Origin: LMUY01 sp964245495
GTDB taxonomy: Bacteria > Pseudomonadota > Alphaproteobacteria > Acetobacterales > Acetobacteraceae
Reading direction: 5' to 3'
Assembly (NCBI GenBank): GCA_964245495.1
Contig: CAXTNC010000008.1
Location: 1 to 34,251 of the forward strand
DNA: 34,251 nucleotides
Below the pieces are notes generated by a model that saw nothing but the letters and a program-made list of their open reading frames with translations, ran no database searches and was not told where the DNA came from. Positions 8,741 through 16,598 of the stretch are shown here, piece after piece. A program made the translations under genes and the position numbers. Position 1 is the stretch's first letter, and each line of letters starts with the position of its first letter.

Positions 8741-9917
8741 GCAGCAGCGACTCGATCGTGCGCTGCCAGGTGTACTCGGCGGCCCGCGCCAGCCCAGCCT
8801 GCCGCACCTGTTCGGCAAGCTCCTTGTCCTCGATCAGCCGCCGCAGCCCGTCGCGGATGGCGTCCTCGTCCTCCGGATCGACCAGGAGCGCCGCTCCGGC
8901 CGCCAGTTCGCCGACCGCCGTGGTGCTGGACGCCAGCACGGGGGCGGCTGCCGCCATCGCCTCCACGACCGGCAGGCCGAAGCCCTCGTAAAGGCTGACG
9001 TAGGCGAACACTGCCGCCCGGGCGCACAGCGCCACCAGGTCCGCGTCGGACACGTGGCCCAGCAGCCGCACCGTGCCGTCCCCGATGGCCGCGTCCGCCT
9101 CCGGCCGGGCCAGCACCTCCCCCCAGCCCTTGCCCCCGGCGATCACCAGCGGCGCCTGGCGGCGCAGGGCCGCTGGCAAGGCGAGGTGCGCGGCCAGCAG
9201 CCGGTCGAAGTTCTTGCGCGGCTCCAGGGTGGAGATGGAGAACACGTAGCCTCCATCCGCCAGCCCGTAGCGCGCCAGGGTGTCCGCCGCCTCGGCCGGG
9301 GCGAAGGGACGGAACTCCTCCGCGGGCGCCAACGGCACCACGTCGATCCGCTCGGCCGCCACGCCCAGGTCGCGCACCACCGCGTCCTTGGTGAACTGGG
9401 AGATCGCCACGAACCGGCTGGCCTGGCGCAGGGTCCGCCGCAGGTTGCGGTCGATCCAGCGCAGCCGCTCCGCCGGGTGCCAGGACGGCTCGTGATGCCA
9501 GGACAGGTCGTTGATCGTCACCACGGTCGGCAAGGAGACGGGCCGCGCGATCATGTTGGGTTCGTGGTACACCAGCCTGCCATGGCACTCCCGCGCCATG
9601 AGCCGGACCTTGCGGTTGGTGCCGCCATGCTTGACCTGCCGCAGCAATTGCACGCCCGGCACCCGGCCGAGCGCCACCTTCCACGGCACCGGCACCCGGC
9701 TCGGGGCCTGGTTGAACGCGATCGGGTCAACCAACTGGTCCAGCCGCTCCACTCGCTCGATCCCTCCCGCCAGCAGCAGCGCCGTGTGGTCGATCTCGGC
9801 CGAGGCGCGCGCCGCCCGGGCGATCTCCAACGTCATGCGGCCGACTCCGGACCTGTGGGAGGCAAGGCTGTCCGCCCCGATCAGGACGCTCAGCTTGGGC
9901 AGGATGTCGAAGGGCAA
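8715..9917 (-). CDS. Glycosyltransferase family 4 protein
   Basis: This is a cytoplasmic, retaining GT-B glycosyltransferase (GT4/Glycos_transf_1), 400 residues, that would move a sugar from a nucleotide donor to a lipid or polysaccharide acceptor. The N-terminal domain starts with VLIGADSLASHRSGVGRM, a glycine-rich acceptor-side loop. The C-terminal donor domain begins near FSISTLEPRKNFDRL and has the E-x7-E motif EGFGLPVVE that binds the nucleotide sugar. The start at 9917 gives a normal N-terminus. It lies 67 bp downstream of the DUF2147 gene on the same strand and could be the last gene of the glycosyl operon or separately transcribed. Its 3' end overlaps the convergent transporter gene by 26 bp. 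Donor and acceptor are unknown. Confidence 0.88.
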   Translation of the reverse strand: MPFDILPKLSVLIGADSLASHRSGVGRMTLEIARAARASAEIDHTALLLAGGIERVERLDQLVDPIAFNQAPSRVPVPWKVALGRVPGVQLLRQVKHGGTNRKVRLMARECHGRLVYHEPNMIARPVSLPTVVTINDLSWHHEPSWHPAERLRWIDRNLRRTLRQASRFVAISQFTKDAVVRDLGVAAERIDVVPLAPAEEFRPFAPAEAADTLARYGLADGGYVFSISTLEPRKNFDRLLAAHLALPAALRRQAPLVIAGGKGWGEVLARPEADAAIGDGTVRLLGHVSDADLVALCARAAVFAYVSLYEGFGLPVVEAMAAAAPVLASSTTAVGELAAGAALLVDPEDEDAIRDGLRRLIEDKELAEQVRQAGLARAAEYTWQRTIESLLLSWRQALH

Positions 9918-9984
9918 CGGTGCTTCTCAAGCCAAGGAGCGCAGGGCGCAGGTCCTTACCCATGCGTTCCTTCGTGCTGCCGGG

Positions 9985-10431
9985 TCAATCCCGGATGTGG
10001 CAGTCCGGCGTCAGATGGCCTTCGAACCGTGTCCAGAACACGGTCTGGCCGAATATCGGGAGGCCGATGTAGCCCCGCATCCGCAGCCGGCCGTCAGGGT
10101 CGGTCCGCAGCGTGATCGTGTAGGTCTTGCCGTCCTCGGGGTTGGTGATGTGGCTTTGCCAAACACCGTCGCTGTCCACCCGGCCGTCCGGGATGATTTG
10201 CAGCTGGCAGCGCGGCCGGCCGAGGTTGTCCCGCAGCACGGAGCCGTCGGGCGGGAAGTGGCCGATGCCGACCACCTTGCCGCACAGCCCGGCCCCGCAG
10301 GCGGCCACCTGCACCACCCCGTCGCGGTCCTGCGTCCACCAGGTGCCGATCACCGCCGCCGGGTCGGACGCCGCCTTCGCGGCCGGGCTGAGCGCCAGGC
10401 TTGCCGCCACGGCCAAGGCTGCCCGGTTCAC
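9985..10431 (-). CDS. DUF2147 domain protein, secreted
   Basis: This is a 148-residue protein with an N-terminal signal peptide (NRAALAVAASLALSPAAKA) followed by a DUF2147 domain, a small lipocalin-like beta barrel of unknown function found in the periplasm of proteobacteria. The domain starts at GTWWTQDRDGVVQV and contains two Cys in the loop ACGAGLCG, which may form a disulfide, then NPEDGKTYTITL and RGYIGLPIFGQTVFW, all typical. The GTG start at 10431 overlaps the stop of the upstream GT2 gene (GTGA), giving a start-stop coupled pair. Its presence inside a glycosyltransferase operon suggests a role in handling or exporting the product, which is inference only. Confidence 0.85.
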   Translation of the reverse strand: MNRAALAVAASLALSPAAKAASDPAAVIGTWWTQDRDGVVQVAACGAGLCGKVVGIGHFPPDGSVLRDNLGRPRCQLQIIPDGRVDSDGVWQSHITNPEDGKTYTITLRTDPDGRLRMRGYIGLPIFGQTVFWTRFEGHLTPDCHIRD

Positions 10432-11135
10432 GCGGCAGGCTTCGGCGACCCGGCGACCCGGGCGAAGGTGGCCGCGATGCGCCAGCCGGCCCGCACCGTG
10501 CCGCGCAAGGAGCCTGCCACCTTGCTCTCGCCCCCGGCGCGGCAGCGGTACGGCACTGGAACCTCCAGGACGCGCAGGCCCGCGCGGGCCGCCTGCATCT
10601 GCATCTCGATGTTCCAGCCATACGTCATCTCCCGCAAGCCCAACAGGTCCAGCGAGGAGCGGCGGATGGCGCGGAAGGCGCACATGTCCGTATAGCGCAC
10701 GCCGTACAGCGCACGCATCCCAAGCCCCGCCGCCCGGCCCGCCAGCACCTGGTGCCAGCTCATGGAGCCTGGCTCCCGCTCGCCGCGGGTGCGGGAGGCG
10801 ATGACGAAATCGTGCGTGCCGGCGCGGATCGGGTCCACCAGGCGGTGCATGACGTCCGCCCGGTCCGCGCCGTCGCCATCCATGAACACGATGATGCCGC
10901 TGGCCGGGTCGGCGGCGGCAGCGGCGTGGGCGCAGGCCAGGCCGTAGCCGCGTTGCCGCAAGTCGAGCACGCGGGCGCCGGCCGCCTGCGCCACCTCCCG
11001 CGTGCCGTCCCGGCTGCCGCTGTCGGCCACGATGATTTCGGCCGCCACGTCGCGGGGTATTTCCCGCACCACGGCGCCGATCGCGTCCGCCTCGTTCAGC
11101 GTCGGGATGACGACGGTGACACCTAGAGCGACCAC
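10428..11135 (-). CDS. Glycosyltransferase family 2, dolichol-phosphate mannosyltransferase-like
   Basis: This is a GT-A fold glycosyltransferase of the DPM1/polyprenyl-phosphate-sugar synthase type, about 235 residues. Such enzymes transfer a sugar from a nucleotide donor to polyprenyl phosphate on the cytoplasmic face of the membrane. Motifs in order are VVIPTLNEADAIG at the N-terminus, IIVADSGSRDGT, the metal-binding FMDGDGAD, and VPVPYRCRAGGESKV near the C-terminus. There is no C-terminal membrane pair, so it is the short form. The GTG at 11135 is chosen because the fold begins six codons later; this makes a 13-base overlap with the upstream radical SAM gene. The stop overlaps the DUF2147 start. 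Its natural partner in this operon would be the GT-C enzyme at 12169-13527, which uses lipid-linked sugars in related systems. Confidence 0.87.
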   Translation of the reverse strand: MVALGVTVVIPTLNEADAIGAVVREIPRDVAAEIIVADSGSRDGTREVAQAAGARVLDLRQRGYGLACAHAAAAADPASGIIVFMDGDGADRADVMHRLVDPIRAGTHDFVIASRTRGEREPGSMSWHQVLAGRAAGLGMRALYGVRYTDMCAFRAIRRSSLDLLGLREMTYGWNIEMQMQAARAGLRVLEVPVPYRCRAGGESKVAGSLRGTVRAGWRIAATFARVAGSPKPAA

Positions 11136-12178
11136 CGCAGCCCGCAGTTCTCGCACGGCTTCGGCGGCGCGTCGCCCAGCAGGTCGGTGCGGAACTGCTG
11201 GTACAGCGGCCCGTTCCAGATCTCGCGCAGGCTCTGCTGCGTCGCGTCGCCCAGCGTGTAGTTGCTGTAGCCGCGGGCGCTGAACGGCGCGATGCAGCAG
11301 GGCAGGGCGCGGCCATGCGCGGTGAAGTACATCAGCGACCACGGCCGGCGGCAGGTGGCCCAGGCGCGCTCGCCGTCGCTGTTCTTGAGGCTGACGCCGG
11401 GTTCGGTGGCGCCGGACGCGTCCAGGGTCACGCCCAGTTCAGCCCCGACCGCCTGGGCCGCGGCGATGGCCTGCTCCTCCTCTGCCTGGGTCTGCTCGAA
11501 CAGGCTGTTCTCCGCCCGCGCCATGCCGAACCCGGCGTCGTCGAACACCAGTCGCTGCAAGTGGACTTCGCGCACGCCCATGCCCGCCGCCATGCGGACG
11601 AACTCGGGCAACTGCTGCACCGTCTCCTTCAGTCCGGTGAGCCAGATCGACACCTTGGGCGTGGCGCTGCCAACCTTGGCCTGGAAGGCGGTGAACTTGC
11701 CCACGTCGCGCACGATGCGGTCGAAGAAATCCTTGCCGCGCACGGCAAGGTAGGTCTTGCGGTCGGCGGCATCGACCGACACGCGCAGCTCGTCCAGCCC
11801 GGTGTCGATCAGCTCCTGGAACTTCTTCGGGTTCAGCAGGGTGCCGTTGGTGTTGAACAGCACGTAGATGCCGCGGTCCTTCAGGTAGCGGATCATGCGG
11901 GGCAGGTCGCGGACCAGCATCGGCTCCCCCACCCCGTGCAGCACCACGCGGGCGATGGACGGGAACTGGTCCACGATGCGGGTGAACAGGTCCCAGCTCA
12001 TGTCCTGTGGCGGTTCGAGCGTTTCGAAGGTGCGCGGACAGGTTTCGCACAGCAGGTTGCAGCGGTTGGTGGTTTCCAGGTACAGGCACACCGGCGGAGC
12101 CGCGGTGACGTCACGCGCCTCGACCGCCTCGAAGTAGCGGCGCGGGTCCTTCAGGGTCGTAGCCGACATCAACGGCAC
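11123..12178 (-). CDS. Radical SAM/SPASM domain protein
   Basis: This is a radical SAM enzyme of 351 residues. The CxxxCxxC cluster motif is at C40, C44 and C47 (RCNLLCETC) and holds the [4Fe-4S] cluster that cleaves S-adenosylmethionine. The barrel follows with HGVGEPMLV (the GGEP-like SAM-binding motif) and NTNGTLL. The C-terminal SPASM domain has Cys in CRRPW, PCCIAP and CENCG, so at least one auxiliary cluster is expected, and the typical LGD...LREIWNGP segment. SPASM enzymes modify peptides, sugars or lipids. No precursor peptide gene fits in this gapless operon, so a sugar or lipid substrate is more likely here (inference). It overlaps the GT-C gene start by 10 bases and the GT2 gene by 13. 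It does not resemble ArsS of arsenosugar synthesis. Confidence 0.9.
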   Translation of the reverse strand: MPLMSATTLKDPRRYFEAVEARDVTAAPPVCLYLETTNRCNLLCETCPRTFETLEPPQDMSWDLFTRIVDQFPSIARVVLHGVGEPMLVRDLPRMIRYLKDRGIYVLFNTNGTLLNPKKFQELIDTGLDELRVSVDAADRKTYLAVRGKDFFDRIVRDVGKFTAFQAKVGSATPKVSIWLTGLKETVQQLPEFVRMAAGMGVREVHLQRLVFDDAGFGMARAENSLFEQTQAEEEQAIAAAQAVGAELGVTLDASGATEPGVSLKNSDGERAWATCRRPWSLMYFTAHGRALPCCIAPFSARGYSNYTLGDATQQSLREIWNGPLYQQFRTDLLGDAPPKPCENCGLRWSL

Positions 12179-13527
12179 TCCTTTGTGGGCATTATGCGGG
12201 ACCGGGTGGCCCGGATGACATCAAGCACGGCAAGCGGCACGCACGGCCCGTAGATGAGCCAGGGATAGATGTTGTTCCGGTGATAGGGGTCCAGGTACAA
12301 CATGACCCCGCTCGCCGACAGGTAGATCACGCTCCAGTATGGGGCGAAGCACGCCAGCAGTGAGAGCCAGCCTAGATACCACGGGTAATGCGGCGAAAGT
12401 GCGACCGTCGTTGCGGCAGCCAGCACGGTGGCGCCGCGGCCGATCGCCAGGATGCGCGGGCCGGATGCCGCGGGCAGCGGGCGGCCGAAGCCGCAGGCCG
12501 CCGCCAGCGCGAGCAGGCACGTGCCGGCCAACGCCATGTAGGCCGTCCCCGCCCAGGCCGGCAGCGGGCCGAGCAAGGACAAGGCGCGCAGCGCGAAGAA
12601 GCCGCTGCCGGTCGCCAGCCCTTCCTCCGCCGCATAGCCGGGCAGGTAGCCCAGCACGCGCCAGCCCGCGCCCCAGGCATAGGCGCCGTACATGACGATG
12701 ATGACCGCGACCGCGCCGGCCAGCAGCCGCCAGTCCCAGCGGCGCCAGAAGGCGGGGAACAGGGCGGCGGGCAGCAGCTTGCACAGGATCGCAAACCCCA
12801 GCACCGCCCCGGCCAGCCCTTGCCGCCGGCCAGACGCGGCGGCCAGCAGCGCCAGCGCGATGAAGCCCAGGCTCGCGCCGTCGACATGGCCGTTGCCGGC
12901 GTATTCCCAGATCGGCAGCGGGTTCCACGCATAGACCAGCACGCCCGCCATCGGCAGCCCGGCGCGGCGCAGCAGCACCGCCACGCAGCCGATCGCCACC
13001 GCCTCGAACCCGCCCATCACGAGCTTCACCATGGCCAGCGACGACCACACCTGGCCGATGGCGGCGAAGATCACCTGCGCCATCGGCGGATAGATCGTGG
13101 GCGCTTCCTCCGAGCGGTTGGTGCTCATGTAGATCTCGTCGTCCCGCAGGAACGCGAGCTGCGGCGCGGCGGGCAGGTAAAGGTATGGGTTGATGCCCTG
13201 CGCCTGCACCCGGCCGTCCCACACGTAGCGGAACAGGTCCGATGACAGGAACGGCGGCCAGGCGAGCGGCATCACCCGCATGGCAGCGGCCAACCCCAGC
13301 ACCAGCAGCGTGGCCCGCCGGGGCAGCGGGCCGGAGCGCACCAGCCAGACTGCCGTGAAGTACACCATCCCCGCCGCGCATTCGAGCGAGACGAACCGGC
13401 TCAGCCGGTCGTCCGACCCGATGAAGGCCACCGCGCCCGGCTGATGGCACAGCAGTTCCGCCGCCACGAAGCCGAGCAGCACGAGGCCGGCCCCAGCCAG
13501 GGCCAGGAAGCGCGTCCGCTCCGTCAT
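12169..13527 (-). CDS. Multi-pass GT-C-type glycosyltransferase (GT87-like)
   Basis: This is an integral membrane protein of 452 residues with about ten or more hydrophobic helices. It has the first-loop signature of polyprenol-phosphate-dependent GT-C enzymes: SSDLFRYVWDGRVQAQGINPY near residues 95-115, where an acidic residue is catalytic in relatives, followed by PTIYPPMAQVIF. Such enzymes take a sugar from a polyprenyl-phosphate donor and add it to an acceptor on the periplasmic side. A DPM1-like GT2 that could make the donor is encoded two genes downstream. The start at 13527 overlaps the stop of the DUF2064 gene by four bases, and the stop overlaps the start of the radical SAM gene by ten. 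Acceptor and sugar are unknown. The family call is firm for GT-C and less so for the GT87 subgroup. Confidence 0.82.
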   Translation of the reverse strand: MTERTRFLALAGAGLVLLGFVAAELLCHQPGAVAFIGSDDRLSRFVSLECAAGMVYFTAVWLVRSGPLPRRATLLVLGLAAAMRVMPLAWPPFLSSDLFRYVWDGRVQAQGINPYLYLPAAPQLAFLRDDEIYMSTNRSEEAPTIYPPMAQVIFAAIGQVWSSLAMVKLVMGGFEAVAIGCVAVLLRRAGLPMAGVLVYAWNPLPIWEYAGNGHVDGASLGFIALALLAAASGRRQGLAGAVLGFAILCKLLPAALFPAFWRRWDWRLLAGAVAVIIVMYGAYAWGAGWRVLGYLPGYAAEEGLATGSGFFALRALSLLGPLPAWAGTAYMALAGTCLLALAAACGFGRPLPAASGPRILAIGRGATVLAAATTVALSPHYPWYLGWLSLLACFAPYWSVIYLSASGVMLYLDPYHRNNIYPWLIYGPCVPLAVLDVIRATRSRIMPTKECR

Positions 13528-14375
13528 GCCCGCGAGGACGCGCCTAGGCGCGCCCGCAGGCCGAGCTGCGCCACGCAGGCGGCGGTGGCGGGAGCGGCAT
13601 AGCCCACCCCGCCCGCCAGGTCCGCCAGCAGGCGGCCGAGCGCCGCGCGCGTGCCGGCGTCCAGCAGCCGACGCAAGCCGAACCGTTCGATCACGGCCGA
13701 GCTGGCCGGCGCCGCATAGCCCGAGCCAGGAACGTCAAGTTCGGCAATCAAGCGGTCGAGTGCGGGGCGGTCGTCCACGTCGTACCAGGGCGGCAGCTCG
13801 GCGGCGGGCAGGCCCATGCCGGCCGCCGCCGCCCGGGTCTGCGCCGCCACCCGCTCCGTGCTCCAGGCGATGCCGGCATACAGCCCGGCGTGCGGGGCGG
13901 ACATGCCCAGCAGGGTGTAGCCGCCGTCCTCCGCCGGTCCCAGCACCACCCGGTCCGATCCGGCGGGCAGGGCGCGGGCCGCCTCCACCAGGCAGGCGGT
14001 GGGCAGGGTGGGGCTGTCCGAGTTCAGCACGCACACCGCATGGTGGCCGCGCTCGAACAGCGCGCGCGTCGCATGCCACAGGCTGCGGCCGAACCCTTGC
14101 ACGTCGTCCGGCGCCTCGCCAGCGCCATCCGCCAGCAGCAGCTGCGTCCCTTCGGCCAGGATGCCGTCGAACAGCGCCTCCATCCCGGCCGGCGCGTAGG
14201 CGACATACCCGACGATGTCAGCCTGTTGCCCAGCCAAACGGATGTTCTCCGTGACGTCGCGCAGGAACGCGGCGCTCATCTGCCGCGCTTCCTCCGGCAG
14301 CAGCGGCGGCGACAGGCGCGTTTTGGAGTGGCCGGCGCGGGGCGCCTTGGCCATGACGGCGATGGCGCAGCTCAT
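13524..14375 (-). CDS. DUF2064 / TIGR04282-type glycosyltransferase
   Basis: This is a 283-residue cytoplasmic protein whose first ~200 residues form a GT-A-like nucleotidyl/glycosyltransferase domain (DUF2064, TIGR04282). Clear family motifs are IAVMAKAPRAGHSKTRL at the N-terminus (nucleotide-binding, like the KPPxxGxxKTRL pattern), LNSDSPTLP with an acidic metal site, and GPAEDGGYTLLG. The family has been named for arsenosugar biosynthesis by association, but no arsM or arsS is present here, so that role is not supported. The C-terminal ~65 residues are a paired repeat (GSGYAAPASSAVIERFGLR and GVGYAAPATAACVAQLGLR) of unknown role. The ATG at 14375 directly abuts the stop of the cysteine-synthase-like gene, and the stop overlaps the GT-C start. 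Confidence 0.84.
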   Translation of the reverse strand: MSCAIAVMAKAPRAGHSKTRLSPPLLPEEARQMSAAFLRDVTENIRLAGQQADIVGYVAYAPAGMEALFDGILAEGTQLLLADGAGEAPDDVQGFGRSLWHATRALFERGHHAVCVLNSDSPTLPTACLVEAARALPAGSDRVVLGPAEDGGYTLLGMSAPHAGLYAGIAWSTERVAAQTRAAAAGMGLPAAELPPWYDVDDRPALDRLIAELDVPGSGYAAPASSAVIERFGLRRLLDAGTRAALGRLLADLAGGVGYAAPATAACVAQLGLRARLGASSRA

Positions 14376-15305
14376 TCAGAGACCTGCGAACAGCTCGGTT
14401 GACATGTAGCGCTCGGCGAAGGATGCGGCGATGCCCACCACCAGCCGCCCCGCCATCGCCGGCCGCCGCGCCAGCCCCAGCATGGCGTGCAGCACGGCGC
14501 CGGAGGAGATGCCGACCGGGATGCCTTCCGTCCGCGCGCACAGCCGCGCTGCCGCGACCGCTTCCCGCTCGCTCACCTGCGCCACCTCATCGACCAGCCC
14601 CATGTCCAGCACGGCGGGCGCGAACCCGGCGCCGATGCCCTGGATGCCGTGCGGCCCCGGCGCGTCGCCCGACAGCACCGCGCTTTCGGCCGGCTCCACC
14701 CCCACCGCCAGCATGGCCGGGCGGCGCGGCTTCAGCACTCCGGCGATGCCGGTGAGCGAGCCGCCGGTGCCGATCCCGGCCACCACCGCGTCCACGCCGC
14801 CATCGGAGTCCGCCCAGATCTCCTCCGCCGTGGTGGCGGCATGGATGGCCGGGTTCGCCGGGTTGTCGAACTGGCGCGGCATCCACGCGCCCGGCGTTTC
14901 GGCCAGGATCGCCTCAGCCCGGGCGATGGCCCCCGGCATGCCGAGCTGGGCCGGCGTCAGCTCCAGCTCCGCGCCCAGCAGCCGCATCATGCGGCGGCGC
15001 TCGACGGAGGCGCCGTCCGGCATCACCACGACCAGGCGGTAGCCGCGCGCCGCCGCCACGAAGGCGAGCGAGATGCCGGTGTTGCCGCTGGTCGGCTCCA
15101 CCAGCACGGAACGGCCCGGCGCGATCAGCCCTTCCCGCTCCGCCGCCCGCACCATGGCCAGGCCGATGCGATCCTTGACGGAAGCGAGCGGGTTGAAGAA
15201 CTCCAGCTTGAGGGCAAGCGCCGCGCCCACGCCTTCGGACTGCTCCAGCCGCGGCAGCCGCACCAGGGGCGTGCCGCCCACGGTTTCCAGGATGCTGCCA
15301 TACAT
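14376..15305 (-). CDS. PLP-dependent cysteine synthase family protein
   Basis: This is a fold-type II PLP enzyme of the O-acetylserine sulfhydrylase/cysteine synthase family, which makes cysteine from O-acetylserine and sulfide. The PLP lysine is K44 in NPLASVKDR, followed by PTSGNTGISLAF (substrate and phosphate loop), GIGTGGSLTG (phosphate loop) and GISSGA near the end. The length from the ATG at 15305 is 309 residues, normal for CysK. The frame stays open about 55 residues further upstream, but that part (His/Gly/Ala-rich) is unlike the family and runs into the divergent regulator promoter, so I use 15305. It is the first gene of the glycosyl operon and faces an Rrf2 gene. It could be a housekeeping CysK or a pathway-specific sulfur donor enzyme. 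Confidence 0.88.
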   Translation of the reverse strand: MYGSILETVGGTPLVRLPRLEQSEGVGAALALKLEFFNPLASVKDRIGLAMVRAAEREGLIAPGRSVLVEPTSGNTGISLAFVAAARGYRLVVVMPDGASVERRRMMRLLGAELELTPAQLGMPGAIARAEAILAETPGAWMPRQFDNPANPAIHAATTAEEIWADSDGGVDAVVAGIGTGGSLTGIAGVLKPRRPAMLAVGVEPAESAVLSGDAPGPHGIQGIGAGFAPAVLDMGLVDEVAQVSEREAVAAARLCARTEGIPVGISSGAVLHAMLGLARRPAMAGRLVVGIAASFAERYMSTELFAGL

Positions 15306-15429
15306 CCTGCCATGCGCGCGGCCTTGCGCGTGGCCCTGGGCATGGAGGAGTGCAGCGCGGGGGGTAGCTCCATCGGGCATGGCCGTAGCACTATCATGAG
15401 CAGGCACATCGCCAAAGAGGGCCATTGGA
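15306..15429. promoter_or_regulatory. Divergent intergenic region between cysteine synthase-like gene and Rrf2 gene
   Basis: This 124-bp space must hold the promoters for the minus-strand operon and the plus-strand Rrf2 gene. A TATCAT hexamer at 15392-15397 could be a -10 box for the plus strand, but no good -35 is visible at the right spacing. Rrf2 regulators often bind their own divergent promoter, so an operator is expected here. I see no strong palindrome that identifies it. Confidence 0.35.
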
Positions 15430-15870
15430 ATGCTCGTACGCCAGGACCGGGCCGCGACGGCCATCGCCATCGTGCTGGACGTGGCGTTCCACGCCGGCCA
15501 GGGCGCTGCGGTGAGTGGTGCTGAGATCGCCGACCGCTTGGGCCAGGCGCGCCGGGGGATCGAGCCGGTGCTGCAAGCGCTGACCCGGGCCGGGCTGCTG
15601 GACAGCCTGCGCGGGCCACGGGGCGGCTACCGGCTGGGCCGCCCGCGGCGGGACTTGCGGCTGCTGGACGTGGTGGACGCCGTGATGGAGGCGGAGCTTG
15701 AGCCGATGCCGGGCCGCTTGCAGGCCGCTGTGCTGGAGCCGCTGTGGGGCGAGATCGAGGAGGCCTGCCGGGAGCGGCTGGCCGCGGTCACGGTGGAGGA
15801 CCTGCTGAAACGGGCCGCCGCCGCCGGGCTGCAGCGCCCGGCCGCCGCCCCGGTGAACTTCGCCATCTGA
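15430..15870 (+). CDS. Rrf2 family transcriptional regulator
   Basis: This is a 146-residue winged-helix DNA-binding regulator of the Rrf2 family (CymR, IscR, NsrR). The helix-turn-helix and wing are clear: GAEIADRLGQARRGIEPVLQ, then AGLLDSLRGPRGGYRLGRP, the family hallmark. The three Cys that hold an Fe-S cluster in IscR and NsrR are missing; the only Cys is in EEACRERL. It is therefore more like the cluster-free CymR, which controls cysteine synthesis together with CysK. Its position, divergent from a cysteine-synthase-like gene and upstream of peroxiredoxin and sulfite reductase, fits control by sulfur or cysteine status. That function is inference from family and context. Confidence 0.88.
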   Translation: MLVRQDRAATAIAIVLDVAFHAGQGAAVSGAEIADRLGQARRGIEPVLQALTRAGLLDSLRGPRGGYRLGRPRRDLRLLDVVDAVMEAELEPMPGRLQAAVLEPLWGEIEEACRERLAAVTVEDLLKRAAAAGLQRPAAAPVNFAI

Positions 15871-15873
15871 CGG

Positions 15874-15961
15874 GGCTTCAATTCTCCCCTGCCAGATGTG
15901 ATATGCTGAAGCCACCGCGTGCGGGCGTGATAGCCCGCGAAGGCGAACGAGGAACCAGCAG
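15874..15961 (+). promoter_or_regulatory. Leader region of the peroxiredoxin gene with two inverted repeats
   Basis: Between the Rrf2 stop and the peroxiredoxin start there are two stem candidates. GGCTTCA at 15874-15880 pairs with TGAAGCC at 15907-15913 around an AT-richer stretch containing TATGCT (15902-15907). A tight hairpin GCGGGC/GCCCGC at 15921-15926 and 15933-15938 has a six-base loop. Neither is followed by a T-run, so an operator or leader structure is more likely than a terminator. A purine-rich GAACGAGGAA precedes the ATG. Function not known. Confidence 0.35.
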
Positions 15962-16594
15962 ATGAGCATTCAGCTCGGCCAGGTCGCCCCCGATTTCGAG
16001 CAGGACTCGACGGTTGGGCGCATCCGTTTCCACCAGTGGCTCGGCGAAAGCTGGGGCGTGCTGTTCAGCCACCCCAAGGATTTCACCCCGGTTTGCACCA
16101 CCGAGCTGGGCGAGGTGGCGCGGCAGAAGCCGGAGTTCGACCGCCGCAACGTCAAGGTCATCGGCCTGTCGGTGGACTCGCTGGACAATCATGGCAGATG
16201 GAACGAGGACATCGCGGATGTCACCGGCGCACAGGTGAACTTCCCCATGATCTCGGACAGCGACCGTACGGTGAGCGCGCTTTACGGCATGGTCCACCCC
16301 GAAGCGGATCCGGCGCTGACCGTGCGCACGGTGTTCGTGATCGACCCGACGAAGAAGGTGCGGATGATGCTGGCCTACCCGCCTTCCGCCGGCCGCAGCT
16401 TCCCGGAAATCCTGCGCGTGATCGACAGCCTGCAGCTGACGGACAGCAAGAAGGTGTCCACCCCGGTCAACTGGCAGCCGGGCGAGCGCGCCATCATCCT
16501 GCCGAGCGTGTCCGACGACGCGGCCAGGGAGCGCTTCCCGCAGGGTTGGGAAGCCAAGAAGCCCTACCTGCGCTTGGTGGACGTGGGGAGCTAG
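15962..16594 (+). CDS. 1-Cys peroxiredoxin (Prx6 type)
   Basis: This is a thiol peroxidase of the AhpC/TSA superfamily, Prx6 subgroup, 210 residues, which reduces hydrogen peroxide, organic peroxides and peroxynitrite in the cytoplasm. The peroxidatic Cys45 lies in the motif DFTPVCTTELGE, and a supporting Arg in LTVRTVFVIDP. There is no resolving Cys elsewhere, and the extended C-terminal domain (TPVNWQPGERAIILPSVSD) is typical of the 1-Cys group. It starts 91 bp after the Rrf2 gene and ends 4 bp before cysI, so it is likely co-transcribed with sulfite reductase. That pairs peroxide defence with sulfur assimilation. Confidence 0.94.
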   Translation: MSIQLGQVAPDFEQDSTVGRIRFHQWLGESWGVLFSHPKDFTPVCTTELGEVARQKPEFDRRNVKVIGLSVDSLDNHGRWNEDIADVTGAQVNFPMISDSDRTVSALYGMVHPEADPALTVRTVFVIDPTKKVRMMLAYPPSAGRSFPEILRVIDSLQLTDSKKVSTPVNWQPGERAIILPSVSDDAARERFPQGWEAKKPYLRLVDVGS

Positions 16595-16598
16595 CGCC

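Noticed and set aside
10428..13527. RiPP cluster with the SPASM enzyme as maturase
   Set aside because: The genes overlap with no room for a precursor peptide, and no peptidase or RRE-like gene is near.
11123..14375. Arsenosugar biosynthesis cluster (radical SAM plus TIGR04282 protein)
   Set aside because: The radical SAM protein has a SPASM domain unlike ArsS, and no arsM or other ars gene is present.
15306..15470. N-terminal extension of the cysteine-synthase-like protein
   Set aside because: The ~55 extra residues are low-complexity and overlap the start of the divergent Rrf2 gene.
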